From: Streptomyces sp. 71268
GTDB taxonomy: Bacteria; Actinomycetota; Actinomycetes; Streptomycetales; Streptomycetaceae
Length of the DNA: 64,000 bases
NCBI RefSeq assembly: GCF_029392895.1
Contig: NZ_CP114200.1
Span: 3,317,001-3,381,000 of the forward strand
Direction of reading: 5' to 3'
Positions 29,755 through 40,703 of this stretch are shown here, piece after piece; position 1 is the stretch's first letter; every line of letters begins with the position of its first letter. The translations under genes and the position numbers were made by a program. The notes beneath the pieces were generated by a model that saw only the letters and a list, made by a program, of their open reading frames with translations, ran no database searches and was not told the origin of the DNA.

Positions 29755-31053
29755 ATGCGCGCCGATCTCGCCGTCATCGGCCTCGGCCACCTCGGCCTCC
29801 CGCTCGCCCAGGCCGCGACCGCCGCCCACCTCCAGACCATCGGCTACGACCCCGACCCGCACACCGTCGCCGAACTCACCGCGGGCCGCCCGCCCGGTGG
29901 CGCCGGGGGCGGCGCGGCACAGCCGGAGCCCGGGGCCGGCCCACCGTCCGCTGCCGGCCTGCGCCGCATGCTGGCCGGGGGCTTCCGGGCCACCACCGAC
30001 CCGGCCGTGCTCGGCCGCGTGCGCACCGCCGTCATCTGCGCGCCCACCCTGCTCGGCGCCGACCGGTCGCTCGACCTGACCGCCGTCGGCGACGCCGCCC
30101 GCACCCTCGCCGACCACCTGCGCCCGCACACCACGGTGCTGCTCGAATCCACCGTCTACCCCGGCACCACCGAGGACTTCCTGCGCCCGATCCTCGAAGC
30201 CGGCTCCGGGCTGCGCGCCGGCCGGGACTTCCACCTCGCCTACTCGCCCAGCCGGGTGGACCCCGGCAACCGCGCCTTCGGCTACGCCAACACGCCCAAG
30301 GTCATCGGCGGCCTCACCCCGGCCTGTACCGAGGCGGCCGCCGCCTGTTACGGGCGGTTCGCGGACAAGGTGGTCCGCGCCCGAGGCCCGCGCGAGGCGG
30401 AGGCGGTCAAGGTCCTGGAGAGCAACTACCGGCACGTCAACATCGCGCTGGTCAACGAGATGGCCATCTTCTGCCACGACATCGGCGTCGACCTGTGGGA
30501 CGTGGTGCGCTGCGCGGAGACCAAGCCGTTCGGGTTCCAGGCGTTCCGCCCCGGGCCCGGCGTCGGCGGCCCCGGCGTCGCCGTCGACCCCGGCCATCTC
30601 GGCTACCCGGGCCGCACCATCGGCTACCCGTTGCGGATGGTCGAGCTGGCCCAGGAGGTCAACGGCCGGATGCCGCGCTACGTCACCCAGCGCTGCACGA
30701 CCCTGCTCAACGAGCACGGCAAGTCGGCACGCGGCGCGCGGGTGCTGCTGCTCGGCGTCAGCTACAAGCCCGACGTCGCCGACCAGACGAGCACCCCCGC
30801 CCGCGAGATCGCCTCCCGCCTCCAGGAACTGGGCGCCCAGCTCAGCTTCCACGACCCGTACGTCCCACGCTGGCGCGTGCTCGGCCGCACGGTGCCGCGC
30901 GCCGAGTCCCCGTACGAGGCCGCGGCGGAGGCCGACCTGACCGTGCTGCTCCAACAGCACCGCACGTACGACCTCCAGGGCCTGGCCGCCAAGGCCCAAC
31001 TCCTGCTGGACACCCGCGGCGCCAGCCCGGCCGGCACGGCCCACCGCCTGTAG
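29755..31053 (+). CDS. UDP-glucose/GDP-mannose dehydrogenase-like protein lacking the catalytic cysteine
   Basis: A 432-residue nucleotide-sugar dehydrogenase fold. NAD-binding VIGLGHLGLPLAQAA is at the N-terminus. The middle domain has STVYPGTT, YSPSRVDPGN (for the usual NPErvaPG) and the conserved lysine in ETKPFGFQAF. The C-terminal domain has LLLGVSYKPDVADQTSTPA. In true dehydrogenases GPGVGGHCIPVDP supplies the catalytic Cys; here it is GPGVGGPGVAVDP at about residue 266, so the Cys (and the preceding His) is missing. Oxidation to the uronic acid is therefore doubtful; a stalled or altered reaction is possible. ATG with GGAAGG upstream. Single gene. Confidence 0.85.
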   Translation: MRADLAVIGLGHLGLPLAQAATAAHLQTIGYDPDPHTVAELTAGRPPGGAGGGAAQPEPGAGPPSAAGLRRMLAGGFRATTDPAVLGRVRTAVICAPTLLGADRSLDLTAVGDAARTLADHLRPHTTVLLESTVYPGTTEDFLRPILEAGSGLRAGRDFHLAYSPSRVDPGNRAFGYANTPKVIGGLTPACTEAAAACYGRFADKVVRARGPREAEAVKVLESNYRHVNIALVNEMAIFCHDIGVDLWDVVRCAETKPFGFQAFRPGPGVGGPGVAVDPGHLGYPGRTIGYPLRMVELAQEVNGRMPRYVTQRCTTLLNEHGKSARGARVLLLGVSYKPDVADQTSTPAREIASRLQELGAQLSFHDPYVPRWRVLGRTVPRAESPYEAAAEADLTVLLQQHRTYDLQGLAAKAQLLLDTRGASPAGTAHRL

Positions 31054-31285
31054 CCCGCGCGGCTCCCCGTACGCGCCCCCCTCGCCCCAGCACCCGTCCG
31101 CCTGCCTGCCTGCCTGCCGTGAGCCTGGCGACATAACGGTCACACCGCCGCACATTCTGTCTATCGTGGACGGGTCCCGTTCAACACCCGTACGCCAGCC
31201 GTACACCAACCGACACGTCCGGCGTGCCCCGACCCACCCGAACAGCCGATCCCCGCGCCCTTCCACAACCCCTCCGGGCGGACCG

Positions 31286-32470
31286 ATGCCGCAACTGAGC
31301 ACGCGCCGGGCGGCGGCGTACGCGGAGGACCGGTTCCTCGCCCTGGTCCGCTCGCCCCACCGCGACCCGCTGCTCGCCGTCACCGTCGCCGTCATCGTCG
31401 TCCCCGCGACGCTGCTGCGACCGGAACTCGGCCTGGTCCGCGAGCTCTGGCTCACCCTGCTGACCGCGCTGGCGGGCACCGCCACCATCGCCGTCCGCCG
31501 CCGGCACCCGACCGCCTTCACGTGCGCCGCGAGCGCGGCCTTCCTCGCCAGCGGGCAGCACCTGCCGCTGTACGTGGCGACCTACACCGCCGTCCGGCTA
31601 CGCCGCCCCTGGCTCGCCCTCGCCACCGTCGCCGTGCCGATCGCCGCGTGGACCACCAGCCGCGTCTTCGACGGCGCGGCCCTCTTCGAGGAGCGGCCGG
31701 TCCTGAACGAACTCGGCGAACTCCTCTTCCCCGCCCTGCTCGGCCTCGCCGTGGGCGCCCAACAGACCGCCGAACGCTCCCGGCGGGCCCAGTGGGAGAG
31801 CGAGCTGCGGGCCCGCGAACTCGACGAGCGCAACCGCATCAGCGCCCTCGTACACGACGGCGTGGGCCACCGGATCAGCCTGATGTCGATCCAGGCCGCC
31901 TCCATCGAGGTGCAACCCGGCACGGACGAGCGCACCCGGAACAAGTGCTGGGCCATCTCGGACGCCGCCGGCGAGGCCATGGAGGAACTCCGGGTCGCGC
32001 TGGAGATGCTGCGCCGCCCGGCCTCCGTGGCCCGCCCGAGCGAACCCCTGCTGGACGAGCTGGAACCGCTGCTGCGCACCTACCGCGCGCACGGCATGCC
32101 GCTGGAGGCCGACGTGCGGGCGGCGGCCCACGACGCCCCCGAGCGGACACAGCGGCTGTGCTCCCGGGTGTTGCGCGAGGGCCTGAACAACGCGGCCCGG
32201 CACGCCCGCGGCGCCGCCACCCGCCTGCGCGTCACCCACACCGGCGACGCGCTGCGGGCCAGCGTCGTCAACGACCCACCACCCGAGCCACGGCAGTCGC
32301 TGCCGGGCACCGGCCAAGGCATCAACGCGCTGGCCGAGACGGTGGCGCGCGTCGGCGGCACGCTACGCGCCGAGCCCACGCCCGACGGCGGCTTCCACCT
32401 CACCGCCGAACTCCCCCTGGCCGAGCCCGACCACGACCCCGGCTCCGACCCCGGCTACGACCGCCACTAG
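31286..32470 (+). CDS. Orphan sensor histidine kinase (NarL/DesK type)
   Basis: A 394-residue membrane sensor kinase. Four or five transmembrane helices fill the first 150 residues (PLLAVTVAVIVVPATLL, LWLTLLTALAGTATIAV and so on). The dimerisation/phosphoacceptor helix follows with H in ISALVHDGVGHRISLMS, and then an HATPase with N-box REGLNNAARHARGA and G-box PGTGQGINAL. This architecture pairs with LuxR-type response regulators, but none is adjacent. The ATG chosen has only a weak GGCGGA upstream; an upstream GTG adds a 40-residue polar extension. Signal and partner unknown. Confidence 0.87.
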   Translation: MPQLSTRRAAAYAEDRFLALVRSPHRDPLLAVTVAVIVVPATLLRPELGLVRELWLTLLTALAGTATIAVRRRHPTAFTCAASAAFLASGQHLPLYVATYTAVRLRRPWLALATVAVPIAAWTTSRVFDGAALFEERPVLNELGELLFPALLGLAVGAQQTAERSRRAQWESELRARELDERNRISALVHDGVGHRISLMSIQAASIEVQPGTDERTRNKCWAISDAAGEAMEELRVALEMLRRPASVARPSEPLLDELEPLLRTYRAHGMPLEADVRAAAHDAPERTQRLCSRVLREGLNNAARHARGAATRLRVTHTGDALRASVVNDPPPEPRQSLPGTGQGINALAETVARVGGTLRAEPTPDGGFHLTAELPLAEPDHDPGSDPGYDRH

Positions 32471-32522
32471 TCGCCGGTCCCGCCACGGCCGGGCGCGGCC
32501 CTCCCCGTGCGCTGCCGCCACC

Positions 32523-32544
32523 GCCCTCCGGCGGGCCGGAGGGC
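32523..32544. terminator. Bidirectional hairpin terminator
   Basis: GCCCTCCGGC / GCCGGAGGGC inverted repeat ending directly at the stop of the MreB-like gene and 50 bases after the histidine kinase stop. It serves both convergent genes. Confidence 0.65.
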
Positions 32545-33738
32545 TCAGACGCGGGCCATCTGCACCAGGCGCTGCGGCTGCGCGTCCAGCACCTTGCGGA
32601 GCGCGTCGAAGTCCTCCACGCACCGCCCGGTGCCCGCCGCCACGCAGTCCAGCGGCTCGTCGGCGACCAGTACCGGGATGTCCAGCTCCTGGCTGAGCCG
32701 GGTGTCGAGGCCGCGCAGCAGCGCCCCGCCACCGGTCAGCACGATGCCGCGGTCCATGATGTCGCCGGCCAGCTCCGGCGGCGTCTCGTCCAGCGTCTGG
32801 CGCACCGCGCTCACGATCGCCTCGACCGGCTCCGACAGCGCGTGCCGCACCTCGTCCGCCGTCAGCTCCAGCGTCTTCGGCAGCCCGCTGGCGTGGTCCC
32901 GGCCGCGCACCGTGCACCGGTCCGGCGGCGCCAGCGCCTGGGTGCGCTCCGCGTCGCTCTCCGCCGCGTTCTCGGCCGCCTCCTCGACCGCGGCGGCCTG
33001 CTCCGCGGGCAACTCCACGTCGGACCCGGACCGCTGGCTGAGCGCTTCCAGGGCCCGCGCCGACCAGTAACCGGTGGGCGCGGCCGAGCCGATGGCCATC
33101 TTCACGTGCTCCGCCGTGCGCTCGCCCATCGCCAGCGAGTGCGCCTTCTTGACGTACGACATGATCGCCGCGTCCATCGTGTCGCCCGCCGTGCGGACCG
33201 AGCGCGCGGTGACGATGCCGCCCATGGAGATCACGGCGACCTCGGTGGTGCCGCCGCCGATGTCCACGATCATGCTGCCGGTGGGCTCGCCGACCGGCAG
33301 CCCGGCGCCGATCGCCGCGGCCATCGGCTCCTCCACCAGGTGCACCTGCCGCACCCCGGCCTGCGAGGCGGCCTCGATGACCGCGCGCCGCTCCACGCCG
33401 GTGATCCCGGACGGCACGCAGATCACCACCCGGGGCCGGGAGAACCAGCGCCCGCCACTGACCTTCTTGATGAAGTGCCGGAGCATCCGCTCGGCTATCT
33501 CGAAATCGGCGATGACCCCGTCCCGCAGGGGGCGCACGGCCACGATGTTGGAGGGCGTGCGGCCGATGGTGCGCTTGGCCTCCGACCCCACCGACAGGAC
33601 CGTGCCGTCCACCGCGTTGACGGCGACGACCGATGGTTCGTTGAGCACGATCCCCTTGCCCCGCACGTACACCAGGGTGTTCGCGGTGCCGAGGTCGATG
33701 CCCATGTCACGTCCGCTGAACGACTTACTTTGCGCCAT
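32545..33738 (-). CDS. MreB/Mbl-like actin homologue with internal insertion
   Basis: A 397-residue bacterial actin. Phosphate-1 motif [13 protein letters not shown] is at residues 13-25, [25 protein letters not shown] matches MreB, the phosphate-2 motif is [12 protein letters not shown] and the adenosine motif is [14 protein letters not shown]. An extra run of about 45 Ala/Glu-rich residues (about 223-274) sits between AIGSAAPT and TVRGRD, where MreB normally has a handful. No mreC, mreD or rodA is nearby, so this is an accessory paralogue, possibly acting in spore-wall or septum organisation as other Streptomyces MreB/Mbl do. ATG start with a weak ribosome site. Confidence 0.9.
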   Translation of the reverse strand: MAQSKSFSGRDMGIDLGTANTLVYVRGKGIVLNEPSVVAVNAVDGTVLSVGSEAKRTIGRTPSNIVAVRPLRDGVIADFEIAERMLRHFIKKVSGGRWFSRPRVVICVPSGITGVERRAVIEAASQAGVRQVHLVEEPMAAAIGAGLPVGEPTGSMIVDIGGGTTEVAVISMGGIVTARSVRTAGDTMDAAIMSYVKKAHSLAMGERTAEHVKMAIGSAAPTGYWSARALEALSQRSGSDVELPAEQAAAVEEAAENAAESDAERTQALAPPDRCTVRGRDHASGLPKTLELTADEVRHALSEPVEAIVSAVRQTLDETPPELAGDIMDRGIVLTGGGALLRGLDTRLSQELDIPVLVADEPLDCVAAGTGRCVEDFDALRKVLDAQPQRLVQMARV

Positions 33739-34082
33739 AAGATGAGATTATTCCCTATGCCGGATTCTTATCTCGGCTTAACGCCCGCCAGACGGGGCTC
33801 CCCTGACGCCCTCCCGGCGCGCGCGGCCCCCGCCGCCCCCACCCCACAAGCGGTCGCATGCTGTGGAGGCCCTGCACCAACTCTTCACGGCCGACAGCGC
33901 CGAATGGGCATATAGCGGGCCAGGTTGTCTCGGCCACGTCCCAGGCGTGTCACGGACGACTTCTCAGCTTGTCTGACCGTCCGACCAAGCTGTTAGTTTG
34001 TGGCTCGAAAATAACCAACCGCACTCCACCTTTTCCTGTCCCCGGAGCGCGGTCGCACACACCTTCATCCCCGGGGGATCTC
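33739..34082. other. Divergent promoter region
   Basis: About 340 bases between the MreB-like gene and a membrane-protein gene. The 3' part (33960-34080) is clearly less GC-rich, with TTAGTTTGTGGCTCGAAAATAACC, and probably carries the rightward promoter. No gene. Confidence 0.45.
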
Positions 34083-34722
34083 ATGAGCCAGCCTTGGCAG
34101 CAGCCACAACAGCCCCAGCAGCCCCAGCAGCCAGGCGGGTACCCGCAGCAACAGGGTGGCTACGGCTACCCGCAGCAGCCCCACCCCGGTGGTCAGCAGC
34201 AGCCGCAGTACGGCGGTGGTTTCCCGCCACCGGCCCCCGCCCCCCGCGCCCCAGGGCAACGCGGGCCTCGCCCTCCTGGCCGGCGTCGCGGCCGCCCTCG
34301 TCGGCGGCGTGCTCTACGCCTTCCTGCTGAGCGCGCTGGCGGACACGGACGGCCAGCAGCCGGAGATCACGCAGTTCGCCTACGCGGGTGTGGCGCTGGG
34401 CGCGCTCGTCGGCTTCGTCGTCGCCAAGCTGGGCGGGCGCAACCAGGGCCTGTGGATCGTCGGCGCCGTCTTCGCCCTCATCGCTGTCTTCCTCGGCGAG
34501 ATGTACGGCTACGCGCTGGTCGCCAGCGACTTCCTCTCCAACGTCGCGGAGCGCATGGGTGGCGACAGCAGCCAGGCGCCGTCGGCCAACGACCTGTTCT
34601 TCGACCACTTCGGCGACCTGTACGACGGCTGGAAGGAAGACGCCGACGCCGTGACGTACATCTTCATGGCGCTGTCGCCGATCGCCGCCTACGGTGCCGC
34701 GCACAAGCTGAGCAACCGCTGA
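34083..34722 (+). CDS. Pro/Gln-rich membrane protein, frame broken at a C run
   Basis: The natural product would be an N-terminal Gln/Pro/Gly tail (MSQPWQQPQQPQQPQQPGGY ...) followed by four hydrophobic helices (LALLAGVAAALVGGVLYAFL, AYAGVALGALVGFVVA, GLWIVGAVFALIAVFLG and VTYIFMALSPIAAYGA). The tail and the membrane part are in different frames. Removing one C from the six-C run at 34240-34245 joins them as PAPAPAPQGN. Either the assembly has one extra C or the gene is newly broken. GGGGGA precedes the ATG. Homologues of this layout are common in Streptomyces but have no known function. Confidence 0.72.
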
Positions 34723-34751
34723 GCGACGGGCTGACGCCCACCCCACGCACC

Positions 34752-34792
34752 AGCGCCGCGCCCCGCCGAGTCAATCGGCGGGGCGCGGCGCT
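34752..34792. terminator. Strong bidirectional hairpin terminator
   Basis: Perfect 18-base inverted repeat AGCGCCGCGCCCCGCCGA / TCGGCGGGGCGCGGCGCT with a 5-base loop, 30 bases after the membrane-protein stop and about 100 bases from the convergent guaB3 stop. Confidence 0.8.
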
Positions 34793-34896
34793 GTGTTGGA
34801 CCGCACGTGGTCGCCGAGGTCGGGCGAGCCGGGCCGCGCGGGGCGCGGGCCGGCTCGGCGACGGGGGCGGCCGAACGGGTCAGGAGCGGTGCATCG

Positions 34897-36024
34897 TCAC
34901 CGCTTGTCGTGCTGCGACGGGGCGACCGTCACCTCGACCCGCTGGAACTCCTTCAGCTCCGAGTAGCCGGTGGTGGCCATCGAGCGGCGGAGCGCGCCGA
35001 AGAAGTTCATCGAGCCGTCGGGGATGTGCGAGGGGCCGAGCAGGATCTCCTCGGTGCTGCCGACCGCGCCGAGGTTCATCCGCTTGCCGCGCGGCACGTC
35101 CTCGTGGACGGCCTCCATGCCCCAGTGGTAGCCGCGGCCCGGCGCGTCGGTGGCGCGGGCCAGCGGGGAGCCCATCATCACGGCGTCCGCGCCGCACGCG
35201 ATCGCCTTGGGCAGGTCACCCGACCAGCCGACGCCGCCGTCGGCGATGACGTGCACGTACCGGCCGCCGGACTCGTCCATGTAGTCCCGGCGCGCGGCGG
35301 CGACGTCGGCCACCGCGGTGGCCATCGGGACCTGGATGCCCAGCACGTTGCGCGTGGTGTGCGCGGCGCCACCACCGAAGCCGACCAGGACGCCCGCCGC
35401 GCCGGTGCGCATCAGGTGCAGGGCGGCGGTGTACGTGGCGCAGCCACCGACGATGACCGGCACGTCGAGTTCGTAGATGAACTGCTTGAGGTTGAGCGGC
35501 TCGGCGGCGCCGGAGACGTGCTCGGCCGAGACGGTGGTGCCGCGGATGACGAAGATGTCCACGCCCGCGTCGACCACGGCCTTGGAGAACTGCGCGGTGC
35601 GCTGCGGGGAGAGCGCGGCGGCCGTCACGACGCCGGAGTCCCGCACCTCCTTGATGCGCTGGCCGATCAGCTCTTCCTTGATCGGGGCCTGGTAGATCTC
35701 CTGGAGCCGACGCGTCGCGGTGTGCTCGTCCAGCTCGGCGATCTCGGCGAGCAGCGGCTCGGGGTCCTCGTACCGGGTCCACAGCCCTTCGAGGTTGAGC
35801 ACGCCCAGCCCGCCCAGCTCACCGATGCGGATGGCGGTGCGCGGCGAGACGACCGAGTCCATCGGCGCGGCCAGGAACGGCAGCTCAAAGCGGTAGGCGT
35901 CGATCTGCCAGGCGATCGAGACCTCCTTGGGGTCCCGGGTGCGACGACTCGGCACGATGGCGATGTCGTCGAACGCGTACGCCCTGCGACCGCGCTTGCC
36001 GCGGCCGATCTCGATCTCAGTCAC
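34897..36024 (-). CDS. guaB3: GuaB3 family IMP dehydrogenase-related protein
   Basis: A 375-residue protein of the actinobacterial GuaB3 clade, a TIM barrel without CBS domains. It has AYAFDDIAIVPSRRTRDPKE near the start, LPFLAAPMDSVVSPRTAIRI, and the phosphate-binding HVIADGGVGWSGDLPKAIAC. In place of the IMPDH catalytic loop SICTT it has FGGGAAHTTRNVLG, so the usual Cys is absent. It is related to GMP reductase/IMPDH and has been linked to purine nucleotide interconversion. GTG with GGAAGGG ahead. It lies downstream of guaB on the same strand with a small gene between, as in other Streptomyces. Confidence 0.92.
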   Translation of the reverse strand: MTEIEIGRGKRGRRAYAFDDIAIVPSRRTRDPKEVSIAWQIDAYRFELPFLAAPMDSVVSPRTAIRIGELGGLGVLNLEGLWTRYEDPEPLLAEIAELDEHTATRRLQEIYQAPIKEELIGQRIKEVRDSGVVTAAALSPQRTAQFSKAVVDAGVDIFVIRGTTVSAEHVSGAAEPLNLKQFIYELDVPVIVGGCATYTAALHLMRTGAAGVLVGFGGGAAHTTRNVLGIQVPMATAVADVAAARRDYMDESGGRYVHVIADGGVGWSGDLPKAIACGADAVMMGSPLARATDAPGRGYHWGMEAVHEDVPRGKRMNLGAVGSTEEILLGPSHIPDGSMNFFGALRRSMATTGYSELKEFQRVEVTVAPSQHDKR

Positions 36025-36123
36025 TGTGTGGCCCTTCCTACGGATTACGCCCCCAGTATCCCCGACCGGGGGCACTGGGGGCGCACGGGATGCTCTGCGG
36101 GCGCATGACGCGAGGCCGCGCGC

Positions 36124-36390
36124 TCACTCCTCGACGAGCACGTGGGTGAAGTCCACGACGTGTACGACCAGGACCAGCAGCAGGCCGTCGCTGACCAGGT
36201 ACTCGATGCCGATGTTCGGGGTCAGCGCCAGCGAGCGGGTGGTCTCGTCGCCCGAGATGGGCACCGAGATCTTCGGCTGCGGGTCCTGCGCCAACACCGA
36301 AAGGCCCCGCTCCAACAGGGCTCGGCGGTCGCCGGGGAGTTCGTCGCGGACCCGGGCCGCTTCCTCGGTGAACTTCACCGCGTACAGCAT
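36124..36390 (-). CDS. Small conserved protein between guaB and guaB3
   Basis: An 88-residue protein starting MLYAVKFTEEAARVRDELPG and ending in a beta-rich YLVSDGLLLVLVVHVVDFTH. The alpha/beta pattern and length resemble the RelE/ParE fold, but there is no adjacent antitoxin gene and the guaB-guaB3 setting argues for a housekeeping role. ATG start. The strong guaB terminator lies just upstream, so it has its own promoter. No firm function. Confidence 0.6.
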   Translation of the reverse strand: MLYAVKFTEEAARVRDELPGDRRALLERGLSVLAQDPQPKISVPISGDETTRSLALTPNIGIEYLVSDGLLLVLVVHVVDFTHVLVEE

Positions 36391-36453
36391 CGGACCCCCT
36401 TCGGTCGGCGTCGACGAGCGTAGCGGCTGTCGCCCCGGCCCGGGGCCGGAACG

Positions 36454-36490
36454 GCGATCGGCCCGGCCGTGGGACGGCCGGGCCGATCGC
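36454..36490 (-). terminator. guaB terminator hairpin
   Basis: Perfect 17-base inverted repeat GCGATCGGCCCGGCCGT / ACGGCCGGGCCGATCGC with a GGG loop, 22 bases downstream of the guaB stop. It separates guaB from the small gene and guaB3. Confidence 0.85.
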
Positions 36491-36511
36491 GCCAGACGGT
36501 GGAGCCGCCGG

Positions 36512-38353
<1,842 letters not shown>

Positions 38354-38956
38354 CTACTGTTCGGCGAGGGCTCTCAACCGGCTCAGCGCGCGGTGCTGGG
38401 CGACCCGGACCGCGCCCGGCGACATGCCGAGCACCTGCCCGGTCTCCTCCGCGGTCAGGCCGACGGCGACCCGCAGCAGCACCAGCTCGCGCTGGTGCTC
38501 GGGGAGGTTGGCGAGCAGCTTCTTGGCCCAGGCGGCGTCGCTGCTGAGCAGGGCGCGCTCCTCGGGGCCGAGCGAGTCGTCGGGCTGCTCGGGCATCTCG
38601 TCGGAGGGCACGGCCGTGCTGCCGGGGCGGCGCATCGCGGCCCGCTGGAGGTCGGCCACCTTGTGCGCGGCGATCGCGACGACGAACGCCTCGAAGGGCT
38701 TGCCCGTGTCGCGGTAGCGGGGCAGCGCGCACAGCACCGCGAGGCACACTTCCTGCGCCAGGTCGTCCACGAAGTGCCGGGCGTCGCCCGGCAGCCGGGA
38801 CAGCTTCCTGCGGCAGTACCGCAGGGCGAGTGGGTGCACGAGGGCGAGAAGGTCGTGGGTGGCCCGATCGTCGCCCGCGGTGGCGCGGCGGACGAGGGTT
38901 CCGATGTCGCCAGGACCCGCGGCCACAGCCGACCCAGCCTTCTCGTCGTCACGCAT
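38354..38956 (-). CDS. sigD: RNA polymerase ECF-like sigma factor SigD
   Basis: A 200-residue sigma-70 family factor. Region 2 has [20 protein letters not shown] followed by [10 protein letters not shown] and then [20 protein letters not shown] (core-binding and -10 recognition). Region 4 has [20 protein letters not shown] and [20 protein letters not shown] for -35 contact. The ATG at MRDDEK is favoured over longer frames. The order sigD-guaB with bldM and whiD nearby matches the Streptomyces locus for sigD. No anti-sigma gene is adjacent. The gene name rests on synteny plus family. Confidence 0.88.
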   Translation of the reverse strand: MRDDEKAGSAVAAGPGDIGTLVRRATAGDDRATHDLLALVHPLALRYCRRKLSRLPGDARHFVDDLAQEVCLAVLCALPRYRDTGKPFEAFVVAIAAHKVADLQRAAMRRPGSTAVPSDEMPEQPDDSLGPEERALLSSDAAWAKKLLANLPEHQRELVLLRVAVGLTAEETGQVLGMSPGAVRVAQHRALSRLRALAEQ

Positions 38957-39397
38957 CGGTCCATGGTGCCTTGGCGCCGCGACTTCCGTGGCACCGCGCC
39001 CGTGGTTGTACGTCGAAGCGTTATAAGCGGGAGCGTTCGCACTCACCTCGCGCGCCCTCCCCTCACGCCTGCCCAAGCCGTCCCCGAGGAACTCCATGCC
39101 TCAAGGATGCGGCAGCGCGGGCCGAACTGACACAAGCGGCTGCCACATCCGCCGCCCAGCACGCCGCCGGCTCGCTCGAGGCGGCGGCCTCTTCGCTGGT
39201 CACGCGCGTACGGAAGGTGACGTACGACCGGCTCAAATCGGTTCCGGAGGCGTTCGTTCCCGCCGCCCCCGCCCACCGCACGGCGGACGGGGAGCGCCAC
39301 GCCGCCACCACGCCCCACGGGGCGACGCAGGCGGTCAGCGGCACCGTCAGCGTCGTCCCCCCAGCGAGCGGGAGGCAGGCGATCCATGGCGGGGGTC
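38957..39397. other. Intergenic region sigD-bldM
   Basis: About 440 bases with the sigD promoter region, which includes a TTATAA patch near 39020. No supported gene on either strand. Confidence 0.45.
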
Positions 39398-40009
39398 CTA
39401 GCGGACCAGACCCCAGCGGAAGCCCAGCGCGACGGCGTGGGCCCGGTCCGAGGCGCCGAGCTTCTTGAACAACCGCCTCGCGTGCGTCTTCACCGTGTCC
39501 TCGGAGAGGAACAGCTCCCGGCCGATCTCGGCGTTCGAGCGGCCGTGGCTCATGCCCTCCAGGACCTGGATCTCGCGCGCCGTGAGCGTGGGCGCCGCGC
39601 CCATCTCGGCCGACCGCAGCCGGCGCGGGGCCAGCCGCCAGGTCGGGTCGGCGAGCGCCTGCGTCACGGTGGCCCGCAACTCGGCTCGCGAGGCGTCCTT
39701 GTGCAGGTAGCCGCGGGCGCCGGCGGCGACCGCGAGGGCCACGCCGTCCAGGTCCTCGGCGACCGTCAGCATGATGATCCGGGCGCCGGGGTCGGCGGAC
39801 AGCAGGCGGCGCACGGTCTCCACGCCACCGAGTCCCGGCATCCGTACGTCCATCAGAATCAGGTCCGAGCGGTCGGCGCCCCAGCGGCGGAGGACTTCCT
39901 CGCCGTTGGCCGCAGTCGTCACGCGCTCGACGCCGGGCACGGTCGCCACCGCGCGGCGCAGCGCCTCTCGGGCAAGCGGGGAGTCGTCGCAAACGAGGAC
40001 GGAAGTCAT
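39398..40009 (-). CDS. bldM: Atypical response regulator BldM, aerial-mycelium development
   Basis: A 203-residue protein, the known length of BldM. It has a receiver (VLVCDDSPLAREAL, D54 in LILMDVRMPG, K in LHKDAS) and a LuxR-type output domain (LTAREIQVLEGMSHGRSNAE, LFLSEDTVKTHARRLFKKLG). BldM is required for aerial growth and, as a heterodimer with WhiI, for spore maturation. The family works without classical phosphorylation, and no sensor kinase is adjacent. ATG with GGAGGG upstream. A CGTAAC-N16-CGTTGA promoter match lies about 120 bases upstream. whiD is divergent and sigD follows, the Streptomyces arrangement. Confidence 0.95.
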   Translation of the reverse strand: MTSVLVCDDSPLAREALRRAVATVPGVERVTTAANGEEVLRRWGADRSDLILMDVRMPGLGGVETVRRLLSADPGARIIMLTVAEDLDGVALAVAAGARGYLHKDASRAELRATVTQALADPTWRLAPRRLRSAEMGAAPTLTAREIQVLEGMSHGRSNAEIGRELFLSEDTVKTHARRLFKKLGASDRAHAVALGFRWGLVR

Positions 40010-40388
40010 GGCCGCCCTCCGGAGCTGATGCGCGTCACCTTGAGCCTCCAGGCTGGGTACTTTTCGTCACCTGAGCGGTCGATCCGTCGGACATCTGCCC
40101 GAACGCTTCATTCATCAACCGCCTCGCACTCTCAACGACGGTCACCCGAAAGAGTTACGGGGTGAGAGGCCCACCTTCGGCACGCTCCGTGAGGGGAGGA
40201 ACACGTTCCGAGCCGCGAACCGAAGGCCGCACCCTCTTCGGATCCTTTGCCCTATTTGGTGGCTTTTACTTCATTTCGGCGGCGTCTATGGCTAGATTCG
40301 CAATGAGTCATATTTACATCTGCTTACACAGCAGATGCGCGACCACGCGACACCCCGTCCGCATCAGATCGCCTGCAAGGGGATAGCA
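40010..40388. other. Divergent bldM-whiD promoter region
   Basis: About 380 bases, less GC-rich toward whiD. It contains the BldN-type promoter for bldM (listed separately). The whiD side has an AT-richer stretch, GTGGCTTTTACTTCATTTCG to CATATTTACATCTGC, where the whiD promoters should lie. Confidence 0.6.
40132..40159 (-). promoter_or_regulatory. Candidate sigma-BldN promoter of bldM
   Basis: On the minus strand CGTAAC (40159-40154) and CGTTGA (40137-40132) are separated by 16 bases. This is the arrangement I recall for sigma-BldN targets, including the bldM P1 promoter. It lies 122 bases upstream of the bldM start. Confidence 0.75.
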
Positions 40389-40703
40389 ATGGCAGATTTC
40401 TCCCGCCTTCCCGGACCCAACGCCGACCTGTGGGACTGGCAGTTGCTGGCCGCGTGCCGGGGGGTCGACAGCTCGCTCTTCTTCCACCCCGAGGGCGAGC
40501 GCGGCGCGGCGCGCAGCGCGCGTGAGACCTCGGCCAAGGAGGTGTGCATGCGGTGCCCGGTGCGCGCCGAGTGCGCGGCCCACGCGCTCGCCGTGCGGGA
40601 GCCGTACGGCGTGTGGGGCGGCCTGACGGAGGACGAGCGCGAGGAGCTGATGGGCCGCGCCCGCCACCGGGCGATCGCGGCCGCCACCCCGTCGGCGAGC
40701 TGA
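40389..40703 (+). CDS. whiD: WhiB-family iron-sulfur protein WhiD, spore maturation
   Basis: A 104-residue Wbl protein. The four [4Fe-4S] cysteines are at 23, 53, 56 and 62 (ACRG ... EVCMRCPVRAECA), exactly as in WhiD, followed by the Wbl turn motif GVWGGLTEDEREEL, which contacts the principal sigma factor, and an Arg/Ala-rich tail. It binds sigma region 4 and tunes late-sporulation genes. The ATG at MADFSRLPGPNADLW has AAGGGGAT upstream; a longer frame adds 18 unsupported residues. It is divergent from bldM, the conserved arrangement. The C-terminus is a little shorter than the commonly cited 112-residue form. Confidence 0.95.
   Translation: MADFSRLPGPNADLWDWQLLAACRGVDSSLFFHPEGERGAARSARETSAKEVCMRCPVRAECAAHALAVREPYGVWGGLTEDEREELMGRARHRAIAAATPSAS

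Noticed and set aside
36124..36390. RelE-type toxin of a toxin-antitoxin pair
   Set aside because: There is no antitoxin gene on either side, and the position between guaB and guaB3 suggests a conserved housekeeping neighbour.
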